This document shows, piece after piece, positions 44,228 through 54,415 of a stretch of 64,000 nt of DNA. Source of the DNA: Acetobacter aceti NBRC 14818 (GTDB taxonomy: Bacteria > Pseudomonadota > Alphaproteobacteria > Acetobacterales > Acetobacteraceae); assembly GCF_000193495.2 (NCBI RefSeq), contig NZ_AP023410.1, positions 1,612,001 through 1,676,000 on the forward strand. Direction: 5' to 3'. How positions within the stretch are numbered: the first letter of the stretch is position 1; each line of letters starts with the position of its first letter. The position numbers and the translations under genes are program-made. Under the pieces are notes generated by a model. The model saw only the letters and a list, made by a program, of their open reading frames with translations, made no database searches and was not told the origin of the DNA.

Positions 44228-45182
44228 CGCGATTGAACGGCATACGGCTTTTCTCAACACACTGAACCGTCTTGACGGACGCACGGCGGTGGTGACGGGT
44301 GCGAACAGCGGTCTTGGTCTGGAGACGGCCTGCGGACTGGCGAGCCTTGGAGCGAAGGTCATTCTCGCGTCCCGTTCAGAAGAGCGGAACGCCGCTGCTC
44401 TGCGCATCCTGCAACAGCGCGTGCCGGGCGCTGCCGCCGAGACCGCACCGCTGGATCTGGCATCGCTCGCTTCCATCGAGCGGTTTGCCAATACTCTGCG
44501 TGACCGACTCACCTCTCTCGATATTCTGGTCAACAATGCCGGCGTCATGGCTCCTCCTGTCAGAAAGGAAACCGCTGACGGATTCGAGATGCAGTTCGGT
44601 GTGAACCATCTTGGCCATTTCGCCCTGACCGGTCGCCTGAAACCACTGCTGGAAGCGTCCCGGAAAGAAGGCGGCGTCGTGGTGGCCGTGGCCAGTCTGG
44701 CAGCCTGGAAATCCCGCATCCACTTTGACGATCTCCAGTCCCGCCATCGGTATTCACCGTTTGACGCCTACCGCCAGAGCAAGCTGGCGAATCTGCTGTT
44801 CGGTCAGGAACTGGCCCGTCGGTCCAGAAGCCTGGGATGGAAGCTTCATGCCCGCATCGCCCATCCCGGCTGGTCCCAGACGCAGCTTGTGGTGAACGGT
44901 CCCGGCTCGGGAAAGCAGAACCTGTCCTCGTGGGTCATGGAAACCGGCGCCAAGGTGGCTTTTCACTGGTTTGGACAATCTGCCGCCTGTGGGGCTGAAC
45001 CGTTCCTGTATGCTGCTGCGTCTCCTCTGGCTCATGACGGATGCTATTACGGTCCGGACGGTGCAGGCGAACGCACAGGCAAGACAGATCTGGCCATCGT
45101 TCCGCCGTCAGCGCACGATCCCCGTGTGGCGCGCCGCTTGTGGGAAGTGTCCGAGCGTCTGACGGGTGTGACGTTCGAATAG
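44217..45182 (+). CDS. SDR-family oxidoreductase
   Basis: A 321-residue short-chain dehydrogenase beginning MTNDAIERHT. It has the cofactor motif TGANSGLG (from residue 27), the NNAGVMAPP segment and the catalytic FDAYRQSK (Tyr and Lys). The length and C-terminal insertion match the retinol-dehydrogenase-like or WWOX-like subgroup found in many bacteria. NADP(H) use is likely from the Arg-Ser after the second strand. Its substrate is unknown. It overlaps the DedA gene. Confidence 0.85.
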   Translation: MTNDAIERHTAFLNTLNRLDGRTAVVTGANSGLGLETACGLASLGAKVILASRSEERNAAALRILQQRVPGAAAETAPLDLASLASIERFANTLRDRLTSLDILVNNAGVMAPPVRKETADGFEMQFGVNHLGHFALTGRLKPLLEASRKEGGVVVAVASLAAWKSRIHFDDLQSRHRYSPFDAYRQSKLANLLFGQELARRSRSLGWKLHARIAHPGWSQTQLVVNGPGSGKQNLSSWVMETGAKVAFHWFGQSAACGAEPFLYAAASPLAHDGCYYGPDGAGERTGKTDLAIVPPSAHDPRVARRLWEVSERLTGVTFE

Positions 45183-45461
45183 TCACCCTGACCTCTTGTT
45201 ATACAGCCTTTATTCTGAAGCGACTTTTGGGAGTCATTTCGAAACAGCATGTAGTCAGCTTGAAGGTTGAGAGATCAGCCCGAAACAATGTGTTGGTAAT
45301 GATAAAAGCTCTTGGGTTGTCGCCGTTTTTAAATAAGGTGACATTTCCGTGGGCTTTTAAATAGCCTTCACCGAAAACGTCCTTTCTCTTACATAATTTC
45401 TCACTGGAAACCTGTCTGCACCAAAGAGTAAGGCGTCGCATCCAAACAGTCAGGAGACACC

Positions 45462-46463
45462 ATGATCCCGTTCTCCGTTCTTGACCTGTCCCTCATCACG
45501 CAGGGCGCGACACCGGCCGATGCCTATCGCAACACCATGGACCTTGCGCGACTGGCGGATGCACTGGGATTCAGGCGCTACTGGCTGGCCGAACATCACT
45601 CCATGCCCGGAATCGCCTCCGCAGCGACCGCCATTCTCATCGGACAGATCGCCGGGGTGACACAACGGATCCGGGTCGGTTCCGGCGGAATCATGCTGCC
45701 CAACCATTCTCCGCTGATTGTGGCGGAACAGTTTGGCACGCTCGAAACGCTGTTTCCCGGTCGGATTGATCTCGGACTGGGGCGTGCGCCCGGTGCCGAC
45801 CAACGCACAGCCATGGCGCTACGCAGAGATCCGCATGCACCGGATCGTTTTCCCGAAGATGTCGTGGAACTGCTGCATTATTTCGAACCAGCAGACAGCG
45901 CTTCCCATGCCGTGCGCGCCATCCCCGGATGCGGACTGCGCGTGCCCGTCTGGATCCTTGGCTCATCGCTGTTTTCAGCCGTTCTCGCGGCGAAATTGGG
46001 CCTGCCTTACGCCTTCGCCTCGCATTTCGCGCCCGGCCAGATGGAAGAAGCGATTGCGCTCTACCGGCATCGTTTCGAACCATCGGATCGCTGCGACACA
46101 CCTCATGTCATGCTGACCGTGAACATGGTGCTGGCCGATGACCCCACTGAGGCCGGAGAGTTGGTCACATCGCTGTATCAGTATTTTCTGGCGTTGCGGC
46201 GAGGGCGTCCCTCCACTTTTCCGCCGCCAGACGCAGGGCTGGAGAGCAGGCTGCCACAGCAGGAACTGGCCATGTTACAGCACACATTGTCCTGCACTTT
46301 TGCCGGTTCACAGGAGACGGTCCTGCCGCGCTTTACCGAGTTCCTTCAGCGTCATCGTCCCGATGAACTGATGATGGCTTTTCCACTTTACGACCAGACA
46401 GCCCGTCGGCACTCTATGGAACTGGCTGCCGGGCTGTCGTCACTTGTGGATGCGGGTGTCTGA
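45462..46463 (+). CDS. LLM-class flavin-dependent oxidoreductase (MsnO8 type)
   Basis: A 333-residue luciferase-like protein beginning [15 protein letters not shown], with AGGAG six to seven bases upstream. It shows [34 protein letters not shown], and [20 protein letters not shown], the markers of the MsnO8 subgroup, whose members oxidise unknown substrates with FMN. It is a single gene ended by a terminator and unrelated in position to the SsuD-like cluster. Confidence 0.85.
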   Translation: MIPFSVLDLSLITQGATPADAYRNTMDLARLADALGFRRYWLAEHHSMPGIASAATAILIGQIAGVTQRIRVGSGGIMLPNHSPLIVAEQFGTLETLFPGRIDLGLGRAPGADQRTAMALRRDPHAPDRFPEDVVELLHYFEPADSASHAVRAIPGCGLRVPVWILGSSLFSAVLAAKLGLPYAFASHFAPGQMEEAIALYRHRFEPSDRCDTPHVMLTVNMVLADDPTEAGELVTSLYQYFLALRRGRPSTFPPPDAGLESRLPQQELAMLQHTLSCTFAGSQETVLPRFTEFLQRHRPDELMMAFPLYDQTARRHSMELAAGLSSLVDAGV

Positions 46464-46496
46464 AGCTTTTTGAAAAAAGCTTCATCAAAAACTTTC
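46461..46496. terminator. bidirectional terminator-like hairpin
   Basis: tgaagcttttt pairs with aaaagcttca, beginning at the LLM stop codon, and is followed by an A/T-rich run (atcaaaaactttcttt). It lies between the convergent LLM and HIT genes, so it can end both. Confidence 0.7.
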
Positions 46497-46532
46497 TTTA
46501 TCTGTCGAAGACTCACGAGGAGCAAAAGCTGA

Positions 46533-46910
46533 TCACTCGGCCAGCATGGGCCCCAGAGGACGACCACCCAGCAGATGCACATGGAAATGCGGCACTTCCT
46601 GACCGGCATTTTCACCGACATTGCCAATCAGGCGGTAACCCGGCGCATCCAGATCGAACTTGCGCGCAATATCCCCTACAGCGCGATTGAACGCGACAAT
46701 TTCCTTGTCACTGGCACGCTGACTGAAATCGGCAAATGAAATGTAAGGGCCTTTCGGAATCACCAGCACATGCACCGGCGCTTTCGGCGCGATGTCATGA
46801 AAGGCGAGAACCATATCGTCCTCGAACACCTTCTTGCAGGGAATCTCGCCGCGCAGAATCTTCGCGAAGATATTGTCGGGATCATATTTCCCGATGCCGC
46901 TTACCGCCAT
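46533..46910 (-). CDS. HIT-family protein
   Basis: A 125-residue histidine-triad protein starting MAVSGIGKYDPDN. The triad motif is HFHVHLL near residue 107. The N-terminal KVFEDDMVLAFHDIAPKAP is typical of HinT-like nucleotide hydrolases. It follows the hisE gene closely on the same strand, so it is at the end of the histidine operon. In related genomes a HIT gene is often found beside hisE. Confidence 0.9.
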   Translation of the reverse strand: MAVSGIGKYDPDNIFAKILRGEIPCKKVFEDDMVLAFHDIAPKAPVHVLVIPKGPYISFADFSQRASDKEIVAFNRAVGDIARKFDLDAPGYRLIGNVGENAGQEVPHFHVHLLGGRPLGPMLAE

Positions 46911-46944
46911 GTGAATCTCCTTATCCCAGACGGGTCCATGTCCA

Positions 46945-47460
46945 TTACTGACGCGGACGGGATGCCTTTTCCGCAATGCCGCTCGTGCCTTCACGGCGCT
47001 GCAACTCCGCCCAGACCTCGGCAGGTGTCACACCCGCATCCACCCACAGGACGATCAGATGATAGAGCACATCAGCACTCTCTCCGATCAGCTCCTGCGT
47101 GCGTCCGGCGACAGCTTCGATCAGACACTCAACGGCTTCTTCACCAAACTTCTGCGCCACCTTGCTCGTGCCGCGCGACAGCAGACGGGCGGAATGGCTT
47201 GTCGAAGGGTCAGTGCCGCGACGGCTAAGGACCACCTCAAAGAGTCTGTCGAGAACAGACGCATCGATCTGTCCGCTGTCCGGCTTCGGAAACGCCGTTT
47301 CCGCCACTTTCTGTGCTCTCGACGACTTCTTCGCCGCACTACCGGTCAACGGAGCAGCTACGCCACTCTCCTTCTGAACCACATCGGACTTGCTTCCTGC
47401 CCGCTGTTTCTTTGCGGTCGACTCTTTTGTCACGTTTTTCTTGGTTGGTGTCTTTGCCAT
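46945..47460 (-). CDS. hisE: phosphoribosyl-ATP pyrophosphatase with basic N-terminal extension
   Basis: A 171-residue protein. The C-terminal 105 residues are His[42 protein letters not shown] and [15 protein letters not shown], with the acidic metal ligands. HisE hydrolyses phosphoribosyl-ATP to phosphoribosyl-AMP in step 2 of histidine synthesis. The first 60 or so residues are a Lys/Ala/Ser-rich extension ([20 protein letters not shown]) not present in classical HisE of about 105 residues. It lies 11 bases after hisF. Confidence 0.9.
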   Translation of the reverse strand: MAKTPTKKNVTKESTAKKQRAGSKSDVVQKESGVAAPLTGSAAKKSSRAQKVAETAFPKPDSGQIDASVLDRLFEVVLSRRGTDPSTSHSARLLSRGTSKVAQKFGEEAVECLIEAVAGRTQELIGESADVLYHLIVLWVDAGVTPAEVWAELQRREGTSGIAEKASRPRQ

Positions 47461-47471
47461 GGTCTTCCCGG

Positions 47472-48254
47472 TCAGTAGCCGAAATCGAGTGTTTCAAGAG
47501 GTGGACGGACAGGCAACCCGGCGTCCGCCAGAGCCTGCTTCACCTGTGGAACGGTGAACTGCCCGAAATGAAAGACGCTGGCAGCCAGCAAACCCGTTGC
47601 CCCGGCCCGCGCACCTTCCACGAAATGTTCAAGAGCGCCAACGCCTCCGGACGCCACCACCGGCAGCCTGACAGCCGCATTCACGGCCCGCAGCAGATCA
47701 AGATCAAAACCGGATCGCGTGCCGTCCCGATCCATCGAGGTCAGCAGGATCTCACCTGCCCCACGCGCCGCAACATCCCTGCACCAGTCCACCACATCAA
47801 TGCCGGTCGGCGTGCGACCACCATGAGTATAGACTTCCCAACCACCCTTGCCATCCGAGCGCGCATCGACGCCGACGACCACGCACTGGCTGCCAAATTT
47901 GTTCGCAGCTTCGTTGATCAGCTCAGGACGTTTCACCGCCGCCGAATTCATCGCGCATTTGTCCGCACCCGCCAGCAGCAGCCGACGCATGTCGCCCGTC
48001 GTGCGTACGCCGCCACCCACCGTCAGCGGCAGGAAGATGCGCTCGGCCGTGCGACTGACCACATCCAGAATGGTGTCCCGGTCTTCATGGCTGGCCGTGA
48101 TGTCGAGAAAGGTCAGTTCGTCCGCACCCGCCGCGTCATAAACAGCGGCCTGCTCGACAGGATCACCGGCATCGCGAAGCGAGACGAAGTTGACGCCCTT
48201 CACCACGCGACCGTTTTTCACATCCAGACAGGGGATGACGCGCAGTTTCAGCAT
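47472..48254 (-). CDS. hisF: imidazole glycerol phosphate synthase cyclase subunit
   Basis: A 260-residue half-barrel-repeat TIM barrel beginning [20 protein letters not shown]. Catalytic Asp residues are in CLDVKNGR and [12 protein letters not shown], and the phosphate-binding motifs [10 protein letters not shown] and [10 protein letters not shown] are present. It forms imidazole glycerol phosphate and AICAR with ammonia from HisH. It starts at the stop codon of the GNAT-HisA gene and is followed by hisE. Confidence 0.95.
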   Translation of the reverse strand: MLKLRVIPCLDVKNGRVVKGVNFVSLRDAGDPVEQAAVYDAAGADELTFLDITASHEDRDTILDVVSRTAERIFLPLTVGGGVRTTGDMRRLLLAGADKCAMNSAAVKRPELINEAANKFGSQCVVVGVDARSDGKGGWEVYTHGGRTPTGIDVVDWCRDVAARGAGEILLTSMDRDGTRSGFDLDLLRAVNAAVRLPVVASGGVGALEHFVEGARAGATGLLAASVFHFGQFTVPQVKQALADAGLPVRPPLETLDFGY

Positions 48255-49594
48255 CAGGACAGAACTCTCAGCGCATCCGCCGGAGAGATGCGTCCGTCAT
48301 ACAGCGCGCGTCCAACGATCACGCCCTCGATCCCCGGCGCATCAGCCGCAACACGCCGCAGCGCCGCCAGATCATCAAGCGAACCAACACCACCGCTGGC
48401 GATCACGGGAACGGAGACAGTCCGCGCCAGATTGGCTGTCTGCTCCAGATCCAGTCCCTGCAACATGCCGTCACGGGTAATCTCGGTGAAAATGATCGCC
48501 GCCACGCCCGCATCCTGCATCCGCAGGCCGAGATCGGTCGCCTGCATGTCGGACACCTCGGCCCAGCCTTCCGTCGCGACAAGCCCCATGCGGGCGTCGA
48601 TGCCCGCCACGATCCGTCCGGGGAACAGACGACAGGCTTCTTTCACCAGCTCCGGGTTCTTCACGGCGACAGAACCGAGGATCACGCGGGAAATCCCGGC
48701 CTCCAGCCAGTTTTCGATCCCGGCCAGATCCCGCAGACCACCGCCAAGTTGCACTGGCACCTTCGCGTTCGCCACAATCTGCTTCACGGCTTCACTGTTG
48801 GCGGAACGGCCAGCAAAGGCGCCATTCAGATCCACGACATGCAGCCAGTGAAAACCCGCCGCACACCAGGCCCGCGCCTGTGCGCCCGGATCATCCGAAT
48901 AGACCGTGGCGTCATCCATCTCGCCCCGGCGCAAACGCACGCAGGCACCGTCCTTGAGATCAATCGCAGGATAGAGGGTAAGAGGACGGGCGGTCATGTC
49001 GGCAGACTTTCCATGATCGGTTGCAGAAGACGCTCCGTTCTGCAGGAGGCGGCTGTTTTCCTGAAGGCGTTTGACGAAATAATGCCCGCGCAGCATCTGG
49101 CCATCATCCAGCGCGTAATAGGGATTTGTTCCCCATTTCTCAAACCCGAGGCTCCGGAAAAGCGCGATGGCCCGGTTCTGGGATTCCCGCACATCCAGAT
49201 TGAGGAACTGATACCCCATCGCACGGGCGCCGTTGATGATTTCCTCAAGCAGAACACGGCCAAGACCAGTACCCCGGGCGTAGGGCGCAATGTGAAACTG
49301 TGTGACGCTGGCGTTCATCGCCTGCGCCTCGCTGCTGCGGGAAGGCCGGACCAGTTGCGCCGATCCCACGATGATGCCGTCCTGCCGCGCCACGAACAGC
49401 AGCCGTTCCGGCACCAGCAGAATGCCCCGGAAATAGCGCTCCAGCACGGAACGACCCTGCGGCCTGACCCAGGCGAAGCCGCCCCCCTCAAGGATGGACG
49501 CATCGACGCATTCACATAGCGCCTGCAGGTCATCCTCGTTCAGCTCCTGAACGCGTTCGGCCGTCAGTCCGGGTGTGCTGCTACCGCCGCTCAT
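48254..49594 (-). CDS. hisA: GNAT acetyltransferase domain fused to HisA
   Basis: A continuous 446-codon frame. Residues 1-185 are a GNAT domain (motif [39 protein letters not shown]). After a 15-residue linker, residues 200-446 are His[16 protein letters not shown] with catalytic Asp212, [17 protein letters not shown], and [11 protein letters not shown] with the second Asp. HisA isomerises ProFAR to PRFAR in histidine synthesis. An in-frame ATG at 48997 (residue 200) could start HisA separately, but it has only a weak ribosome-binding site (GGAAAG, 10 bases). It overlaps hisH and hisF by one base each. Confidence 0.85.
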   Translation of the reverse strand: MSGGSSTPGLTAERVQELNEDDLQALCECVDASILEGGGFAWVRPQGRSVLERYFRGILLVPERLLFVARQDGIIVGSAQLVRPSRSSEAQAMNASVTQFHIAPYARGTGLGRVLLEEIINGARAMGYQFLNLDVRESQNRAIALFRSLGFEKWGTNPYYALDDGQMLRGHYFVKRLQENSRLLQNGASSATDHGKSADMTARPLTLYPAIDLKDGACVRLRRGEMDDATVYSDDPGAQARAWCAAGFHWLHVVDLNGAFAGRSANSEAVKQIVANAKVPVQLGGGLRDLAGIENWLEAGISRVILGSVAVKNPELVKEACRLFPGRIVAGIDARMGLVATEGWAEVSDMQATDLGLRMQDAGVAAIIFTEITRDGMLQGLDLEQTANLARTVSVPVIASGGVGSLDDLAALRRVAADAPGIEGVIVGRALYDGRISPADALRVLS

Positions 49595-50253
49595 CAGAGC
49601 GCTCCATCCGGCGTCCAGTGCAGGAAATTGGCCAGGATACGCAAGCCCACCGTCTGGCTTTTCTCGACATGGAACTGGGTGCCGGCCCTGTTGCCGCGCG
49701 CCACAATCGCCGGAACTGCGCCGCCATAATCGGTCGTCGCCAGAAGTTCTTCCGGCTTCGCTCCGGTCAGCGCATAGGAGTGCACGAAATATCCGTGCGG
49801 CCGGTCGCCCAGTCCTTCGGTCAGCGGATGCGAACGGGAAAAGGCCAGTTCGTTCCAGCCCATCTGGGGCAGACGCAGACCCGGCGCTTCCATCGGCGCA
49901 ATCTCGCCGCCGATCCAGCCAAGCCCGTCCGTCACACCATGTTCGAGACCACGCTGCGCCATCAGCTGCATACCCACGCAGATTCCAAGGAACGGCGTTC
50001 CCCGGCCCACAGCCATATCCAGAGCAGACCGAAGTCCGTCAACGGCAACCAGTCCTCTGGCGCAATCCGCGAACGCACCCTGCCCCGGCAGGACAATCCG
50101 ATCGGCCTCCAGAACCTGTGCGGGATCGTTGGTGATCACGACAGATGCCGACACTCCCGAGAGACGGGCGGCTTCTTCAAGAGCACGCGCAGCTGAAGCC
50201 AGATTGCCCCCGTCATAATCAATGACGACAACAGACTGATGACCCATCCGCAC
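49594..50253 (-). CDS. hisH: imidazole glycerol phosphate synthase glutaminase subunit
   Basis: A 219-residue class I glutamine amidotransferase. The nucleophile elbow is PFLGICVGMQL (Cys), and the His and Glu of the triad lie in the GYFVHSYAL and QFHVEKSQ parts. It releases ammonia for HisF. GTG at 50253 is chosen because AAGGAGG lies eight bases upstream; ATG at 50247 is too far. It sits two bases after the DUF2628 gene and joins the HisA frame by one base. Confidence 0.95.
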   Translation of the reverse strand: MRMGHQSVVVIDYDGGNLASAARALEEAARLSGVSASVVITNDPAQVLEADRIVLPGQGAFADCARGLVAVDGLRSALDMAVGRGTPFLGICVGMQLMAQRGLEHGVTDGLGWIGGEIAPMEAPGLRLPQMGWNELAFSRSHPLTEGLGDRPHGYFVHSYALTGAKPEELLATTDYGGAVPAIVARGNRAGTQFHVEKSQTVGLRILANFLHWTPDGAL

Positions 50254-50255
50254 GA

Positions 50256-50699
50256 TCAGCCCCTCCTTGCGAAAGCGGTCGCAAACGGGTCGGGAATACG
50301 ATCATCTGCTACCGGAGGCAACGCCGTCTGCCCCACGGCCCGATCCATATAGCGCAGAAGCGCCGTCGCCTGATCCGGTCCGACAACCGTACCGGCTTCC
50401 CTGTATCCCTTGAGCCGGAGCTCCCATTCCATCAGTTCCGGACTGAACGCCGCCAGCGCTAAACGGGCGGAAAGCATCAGCGCGGGCACAATCCAGAGCT
50501 TTCCCAATAGGGCAGTCAGGATAACAGACGCCGAGAGAAAAAGACTCCCCACAATCCATGCTCCGGACCACATCAGGGCGATGCCCCCCAGAAACAGCAC
50601 ATTCCAGCGAAAGGTCTGCTGCACCAGCACGGGCAGGCCGTCCTTTTTCCGTTTCTCAGGCGCTCCCTCGCCGGGCAGCCAGACTGAAAAAGCCTTCAC
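50256..50699 (-). CDS. DUF2628 membrane protein
   Basis: A 147-residue protein with two to three hydrophobic segments (about residues 32-55 and 58-88), followed by a soluble tail. The opening [11 protein letters not shown] and the membrane pair resemble the DUF2628 proteins that sit between hisB and hisH in many alphaproteobacteria. Its function is unknown. It overlaps hisB by four bases and hisH by none. Confidence 0.8.
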   Translation of the reverse strand: MKAFSVWLPGEGAPEKRKKDGLPVLVQQTFRWNVLFLGGIALMWSGAWIVGSLFLSASVILTALLGKLWIVPALMLSARLALAAFSPELMEWELRLKGYREAGTVVGPDQATALLRYMDRAVGQTALPPVADDRIPDPFATAFARRG

Positions 50700-51292
50700 A
50701 GGACCCCCTTGGTGGACGGAATGACGCCCGCCGCCCGCTCGTCAAACTCCACTGCCATGCGCAGCGCCCGCGCCGTCGCCTTGTAGGCGCTCTCAGCGAT
50801 ATGATGACTGTTGCGTCCGGTTTTCTGCGTCACATGCAGCGTGATCATGCTGGCCATGGCGAACGCCCGGAAAAATTCCTCGAACAGCTCCGTGTCCATG
50901 ACCCCGATCTTTTCCGTCGGGAACACAACCGACCAGGCCAGAAACGGACGACCGGACAGATCCACCACGACTTCCGCCAGCGCCTCATCCAGAGGCACCA
51001 GCGCGTGACCGAACCGACGCACGCCGCGCTTGTCCCCAAGCGCCTGCCGCACGGCCTGCCCCAGCGCGATGCCGACATCTTCCACCGTATGATGGAAGTC
51101 CACTTCCAGATCACCTTTCGCGGCGATCTCAATGTCCAGCATTCCGTGCCGCGCCAGCGCCGTCAGCATGTGGTCAAAAAAACCGATGCCGGTATTGATC
51201 GAGGCTTCACCCTTGCCGTCCAGATTGACGGCGACACGGATGTCGGTTTCGGCGGTCACGCGATGCAGGGAGGCGGTACGGATTTCAGTCAT
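50696..51292 (-). CDS. hisB: imidazoleglycerol-phosphate dehydratase
   Basis: A 198-residue enzyme starting MTEIRTASL, the normal length; the longer upstream frame is not needed. The duplicated metal sites are seen: [27 protein letters not shown], and FFRAFAM...HVT with GRNSHHIAE. It dehydrates imidazole glycerol phosphate. It is the first gene of the his cluster here and is followed by DUF2628, hisH, hisA, hisF, hisE and HIT. Confidence 0.95.
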   Translation of the reverse strand: MTEIRTASLHRVTAETDIRVAVNLDGKGEASINTGIGFFDHMLTALARHGMLDIEIAAKGDLEVDFHHTVEDVGIALGQAVRQALGDKRGVRRFGHALVPLDEALAEVVVDLSGRPFLAWSVVFPTEKIGVMDTELFEEFFRAFAMASMITLHVTQKTGRNSHHIAESAYKATARALRMAVEFDERAAGVIPSTKGVL

Positions 51293-51407
51293 GGGCGCTA
51301 CTGATACAGGAGGAAGGTCAGAAACGCTATTGGTTCCCTCCGGTTTCTGTCCACTCCGCCGATGCTCCGTTAAGCTTATAGGGACATGCCCGTGGTCTGA
51401 AAGAGTT

Positions 51408-53795
51408 TCAGCTGGCGTCCCGGAGATCGCCAAGAGAGGCAATCAGTCTGGAGGCCTGCATTTCCGGCATGGGACGACCAAGAAGGAAGCCCTGCATTTC
51501 ATCACAACCGTGCTCTGTCAGCATGGAAAGCTGTGCGCCTGTCTCAATCCCTTCCGCCGTCACCCGCAGCTTGAGCTTATGGCTCATCACGATGATGGAT
51601 TCCACAATCGTCCAGGCATTGGGATCATTGGTGATCTTGTTGATGAACGACCGGTCCACCTTCACCTTGTCGAAAGGGAAATTGTGCAGATAGGCAAGGC
51701 TTGAGTAACCGGTCCCGAAATCATCCAGAGCCACACGGACGCCAAGCGCCCGCAGATCCCTGACCAGCGCCAGAGCCTTGGGCACGTCTTCCATCAGCAG
51801 CGTTTCGGTCACCTCAAGCTCAAGACGGGCTGGCTCCAACCCTGTTTCTTCAAGGGTTTTCATCACGACATTGACCAGATCGACACGCTGGAACTGGGTC
51901 GGAGAGAGATTGACCGCAATGCTGATGTCCGACTGCCACCCGGCCGCCACCGTGCAGGCCGTCTTCAGCACCCATTCGCCCAGCGGCACGATCAGCCCGG
52001 TTTCCTCAGCCAGCGGAATGAAGCGATCCGGAGGGATCATCCCACGAACCGGATGAGGCCAACGCGCCAGCGCCTCAAAACCCGTAATGCCTCCGGAAAC
52101 ATCGAACAGCGGCTGATAATAGATCTGCAACTCATTCCGCCCCAGCGCGGCACGCAGATCAAGCTCAAGATCGTGCCGCTCACGCGCAGCCGTCTCCATG
52201 CCCGCCTGAAATTCGTAAACCTGCCCCTTGCCCTTTATCTTCGCCTGATACATGGCGATATCAGCGTTTTTCAAAACCATCTGGGCCGTCTCACCGTCGC
52301 GCGGACACAGGGCGACGCCGATACTGACCCCGACATAGACATCGTGCCCGGCCAGCGTGAAAGGCTGCCACAGACAGGCAATCAGCCTTTTCGCCAGCTG
52401 AACGGCATCTTCCACATTCGCCACCGAACGCAGGACAATCACGAATTCATCGCCACCCAGACGGGCGAGATAGTCCGTATCCCGCAACTGCGCCTGGAAA
52501 CGGACCGCGACTTCCTTGAGAAGCATATCGCCCGCATGATGCCCCAGCGAGTCGTTGACAGCCTTGAACCCGTCGAGATCCAGCCCGAGCACGGCAGCCA
52601 TCAGACCGTGCTTCAGGGCGTGATCAATGACCTGACCCAGCACGTTCTCCAGACCCCGGCGATTGGGGAGAGACGTCAGCGTGTCGTGCATCGCAAGATA
52701 GCGGATGTAATCCTCCGCCGCCTTGCGTTCCGTCACGTCGCGAATGGCGACCACCGTGGCCTGCCCATCCACATAAGGCACCTCGCGGGAGAGCACCTCC
52801 ACAGGAATGCGTCGCCCGGCTGGCCCCAGCAGCTCAAGCTGCTCAGGCGCCGCCACCCGATCCGCCAGCGCGGCGGCCCCATCCTTCTTCGCGCCAAAAC
52901 CACCCGCAAACAGATCCGGCACCTTCAGAAGCTTGATGTCATTGAGATCCAGCCCGGTCATGTCGAGAATGCTCTGATTGGCATCCATCACCACATTGTC
53001 ACGACTGATCAGAATGCCTTCGAAGGTGCCATCGGCAAGATGACGCATCCTGTCCCCTTCCCGCTGCTGGGATGTCGCAACGCGGATATCCAGCAGGGAT
53101 GCGATACAGAGAAGGAACACCATCGCCAGACCACCCGACAGACACATGACGGACAAGGGAGAAAAGAGAGCGCTGTCCGGCGTCTGGATCACCGTGAGCC
53201 ACTGGTCGAACGGCAGGATGGACCCCATCGAGCCCAGCGGCACCAGAGCCAGGGTGAGCGCCAGAAGGATGCTGGAGGTCAGACGCGGCCGCATCGCCAG
53301 CGGATTGCCCAACTCCCAGAACGAAAAGGCGCACAGAGTCGCGCCAACAACCAGCACACTGAGAACGGCGGAAAGATCATAGGCGAGCGTGGCGGGGCTG
53401 ACTGTCGCCACCAGAATCTCAAAGGCTGAAAAGGCCATGCCAAACGCCAGCAGCGCGCCGGACATGATGGCCGTTTTGATAGACCGTTTGACGTTCAGGT
53501 AAAGATAGGCCGCGCCGATGGCGAAGAGGAAGGTCAGAAGCCCCGTGATTTCCGTCGCGGGCTGGGGGAAATTCCAGAGCAGATTGGGGTAGGTCGACCA
53601 GAACGTATCAAAAAAGATCGTCAGGTCGGCAATCGAGATCACCAGCGAGAACAGCAGCATCCGAAGCTGCGCCGGCCATGTTTTTCTGGAGAGAAGGAAA
53701 ATCGCCAGCGCCGCAAAAAGAAACGCCTGCAGAATCACAGTTATATGTGAACGAACGTGCTGCTCACTGAGAAGAAATGTAAACAGCCGTTCCAT
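51408..53795 (-). CDS. membrane-bound PAS-GGDEF-EAL cyclic di-GMP protein
   Basis: A 795-residue protein with about seven N-terminal membrane helices (residues 18-240), a PAS domain (about 245-360), GGDEF (365-535) and EAL (545-790). The GGDEF motif is intact at residues 449-453 (numbered from the TTG two codons upstream), with an RxxD inhibition site at 440-443. The EAL motif is intact (EALARW), and DDFGTGYSS and VTETLL are present. It could make and break cyclic di-GMP; in acetic acid bacteria this molecule drives cellulose synthesis, though no cellulose genes are visible here. Confidence 0.9.
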   Translation of the reverse strand: MERLFTFLLSEQHVRSHITVILQAFLFAALAIFLLSRKTWPAQLRMLLFSLVISIADLTIFFDTFWSTYPNLLWNFPQPATEITGLLTFLFAIGAAYLYLNVKRSIKTAIMSGALLAFGMAFSAFEILVATVSPATLAYDLSAVLSVLVVGATLCAFSFWELGNPLAMRPRLTSSILLALTLALVPLGSMGSILPFDQWLTVIQTPDSALFSPLSVMCLSGGLAMVFLLCIASLLDIRVATSQQREGDRMRHLADGTFEGILISRDNVVMDANQSILDMTGLDLNDIKLLKVPDLFAGGFGAKKDGAAALADRVAAPEQLELLGPAGRRIPVEVLSREVPYVDGQATVVAIRDVTERKAAEDYIRYLAMHDTLTSLPNRRGLENVLGQVIDHALKHGLMAAVLGLDLDGFKAVNDSLGHHAGDMLLKEVAVRFQAQLRDTDYLARLGGDEFVIVLRSVANVEDAVQLAKRLIACLWQPFTLAGHDVYVGVSIGVALCPRDGETAQMVLKNADIAMYQAKIKGKGQVYEFQAGMETAARERHDLELDLRAALGRNELQIYYQPLFDVSGGITGFEALARWPHPVRGMIPPDRFIPLAEETGLIVPLGEWVLKTACTVAAGWQSDISIAVNLSPTQFQRVDLVNVVMKTLEETGLEPARLELEVTETLLMEDVPKALALVRDLRALGVRVALDDFGTGYSSLAYLHNFPFDKVKVDRSFINKITNDPNAWTIVESIIVMSHKLKLRVTAEGIETGAQLSMLTEHGCDEMQGFLLGRPMPEMQASRLIASLGDLRDAS

Positions 53796-54009
53796 GCACA
53801 ATCATTCCACTCAAGGACACATCAATCTGTCCCGGACTGTCGCACGCACTCCTTAATGATCGTATAAGGTCGGGAGACGGTGAGCTTAAAAAAGAGACAC
53901 TCTCCCGCCAGTTGTTTTTCTGTCCCAAAGCCATTTGTGCAGAAAAATCATTGGCGTCACCTCCACCAGAACATAAAAATCCTGCACGAACGACGTTGGT
54001 GCAGAAAAA

Positions 54010-54386
54010 ATGACCCTCAAAAACGCCGTCCGCATTTCACTGGGTCACTCTTTCGCGGCGCCATCCAGCCGGACGGAAAGGCAGACACAGCCGTCGCGCA
54101 GATGCGCGGCATCACGCCGGACCAGACAATCGACTGGACCACCTGCACCCGCCATTTCGAGCAGAACGCCCAGAGATCCACCCAACTCCGCAATATCGCC
54201 CGCACCGTGCTGGAAACCGCGCCGCTCGTGATCCCGCCGCTGACGCAACAGAAAACCATTGTGGCGCTCGATCACGCCATGCAGCGCGAACAGCATCTCT
54301 TTGAACGGATCATCACACAGAACAGGCAGACCATGACCGCCATTGCCGACGGTCTCGCCTCCGCCCATACCAGCCGCATCCACTGA
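54010..54386 (+). pseudogene. decayed HsdS-like gene upstream of hsdM
   Basis: The first frame reads TLKNAVRISLGHSF and then shifts; the second frame continues RGAIQPDGKADTAVAQMRG. One base is missing near 54052. The later part, RNIARTVLETAPLVIPPLTQQ, is a C-terminal piece typical of small S-like proteins encoded next to hsdM. The centre of such proteins is missing, so a deletion also occurred. The stop is at 54386, 30 bases before hsdM. Confidence 0.75.
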
Positions 54387-54415
54387 TGCCACACCCATTG
54401 AACAGGAGTTTTTCA

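Noticed and set aside
47313-48851. A 512-codon plus-strand frame opposite hisF and hisA
   Set aside because: Runs across two conserved his genes in antisense and lacks any recognisable domain.
52053-53429. A 458-codon open frame on the plus strand opposite the GGDEF-EAL gene
   Set aside because: It is antisense to a gene with clear motifs and rich in Arg/His/Gln, the usual signature of a shadow frame in GC-rich DNA.
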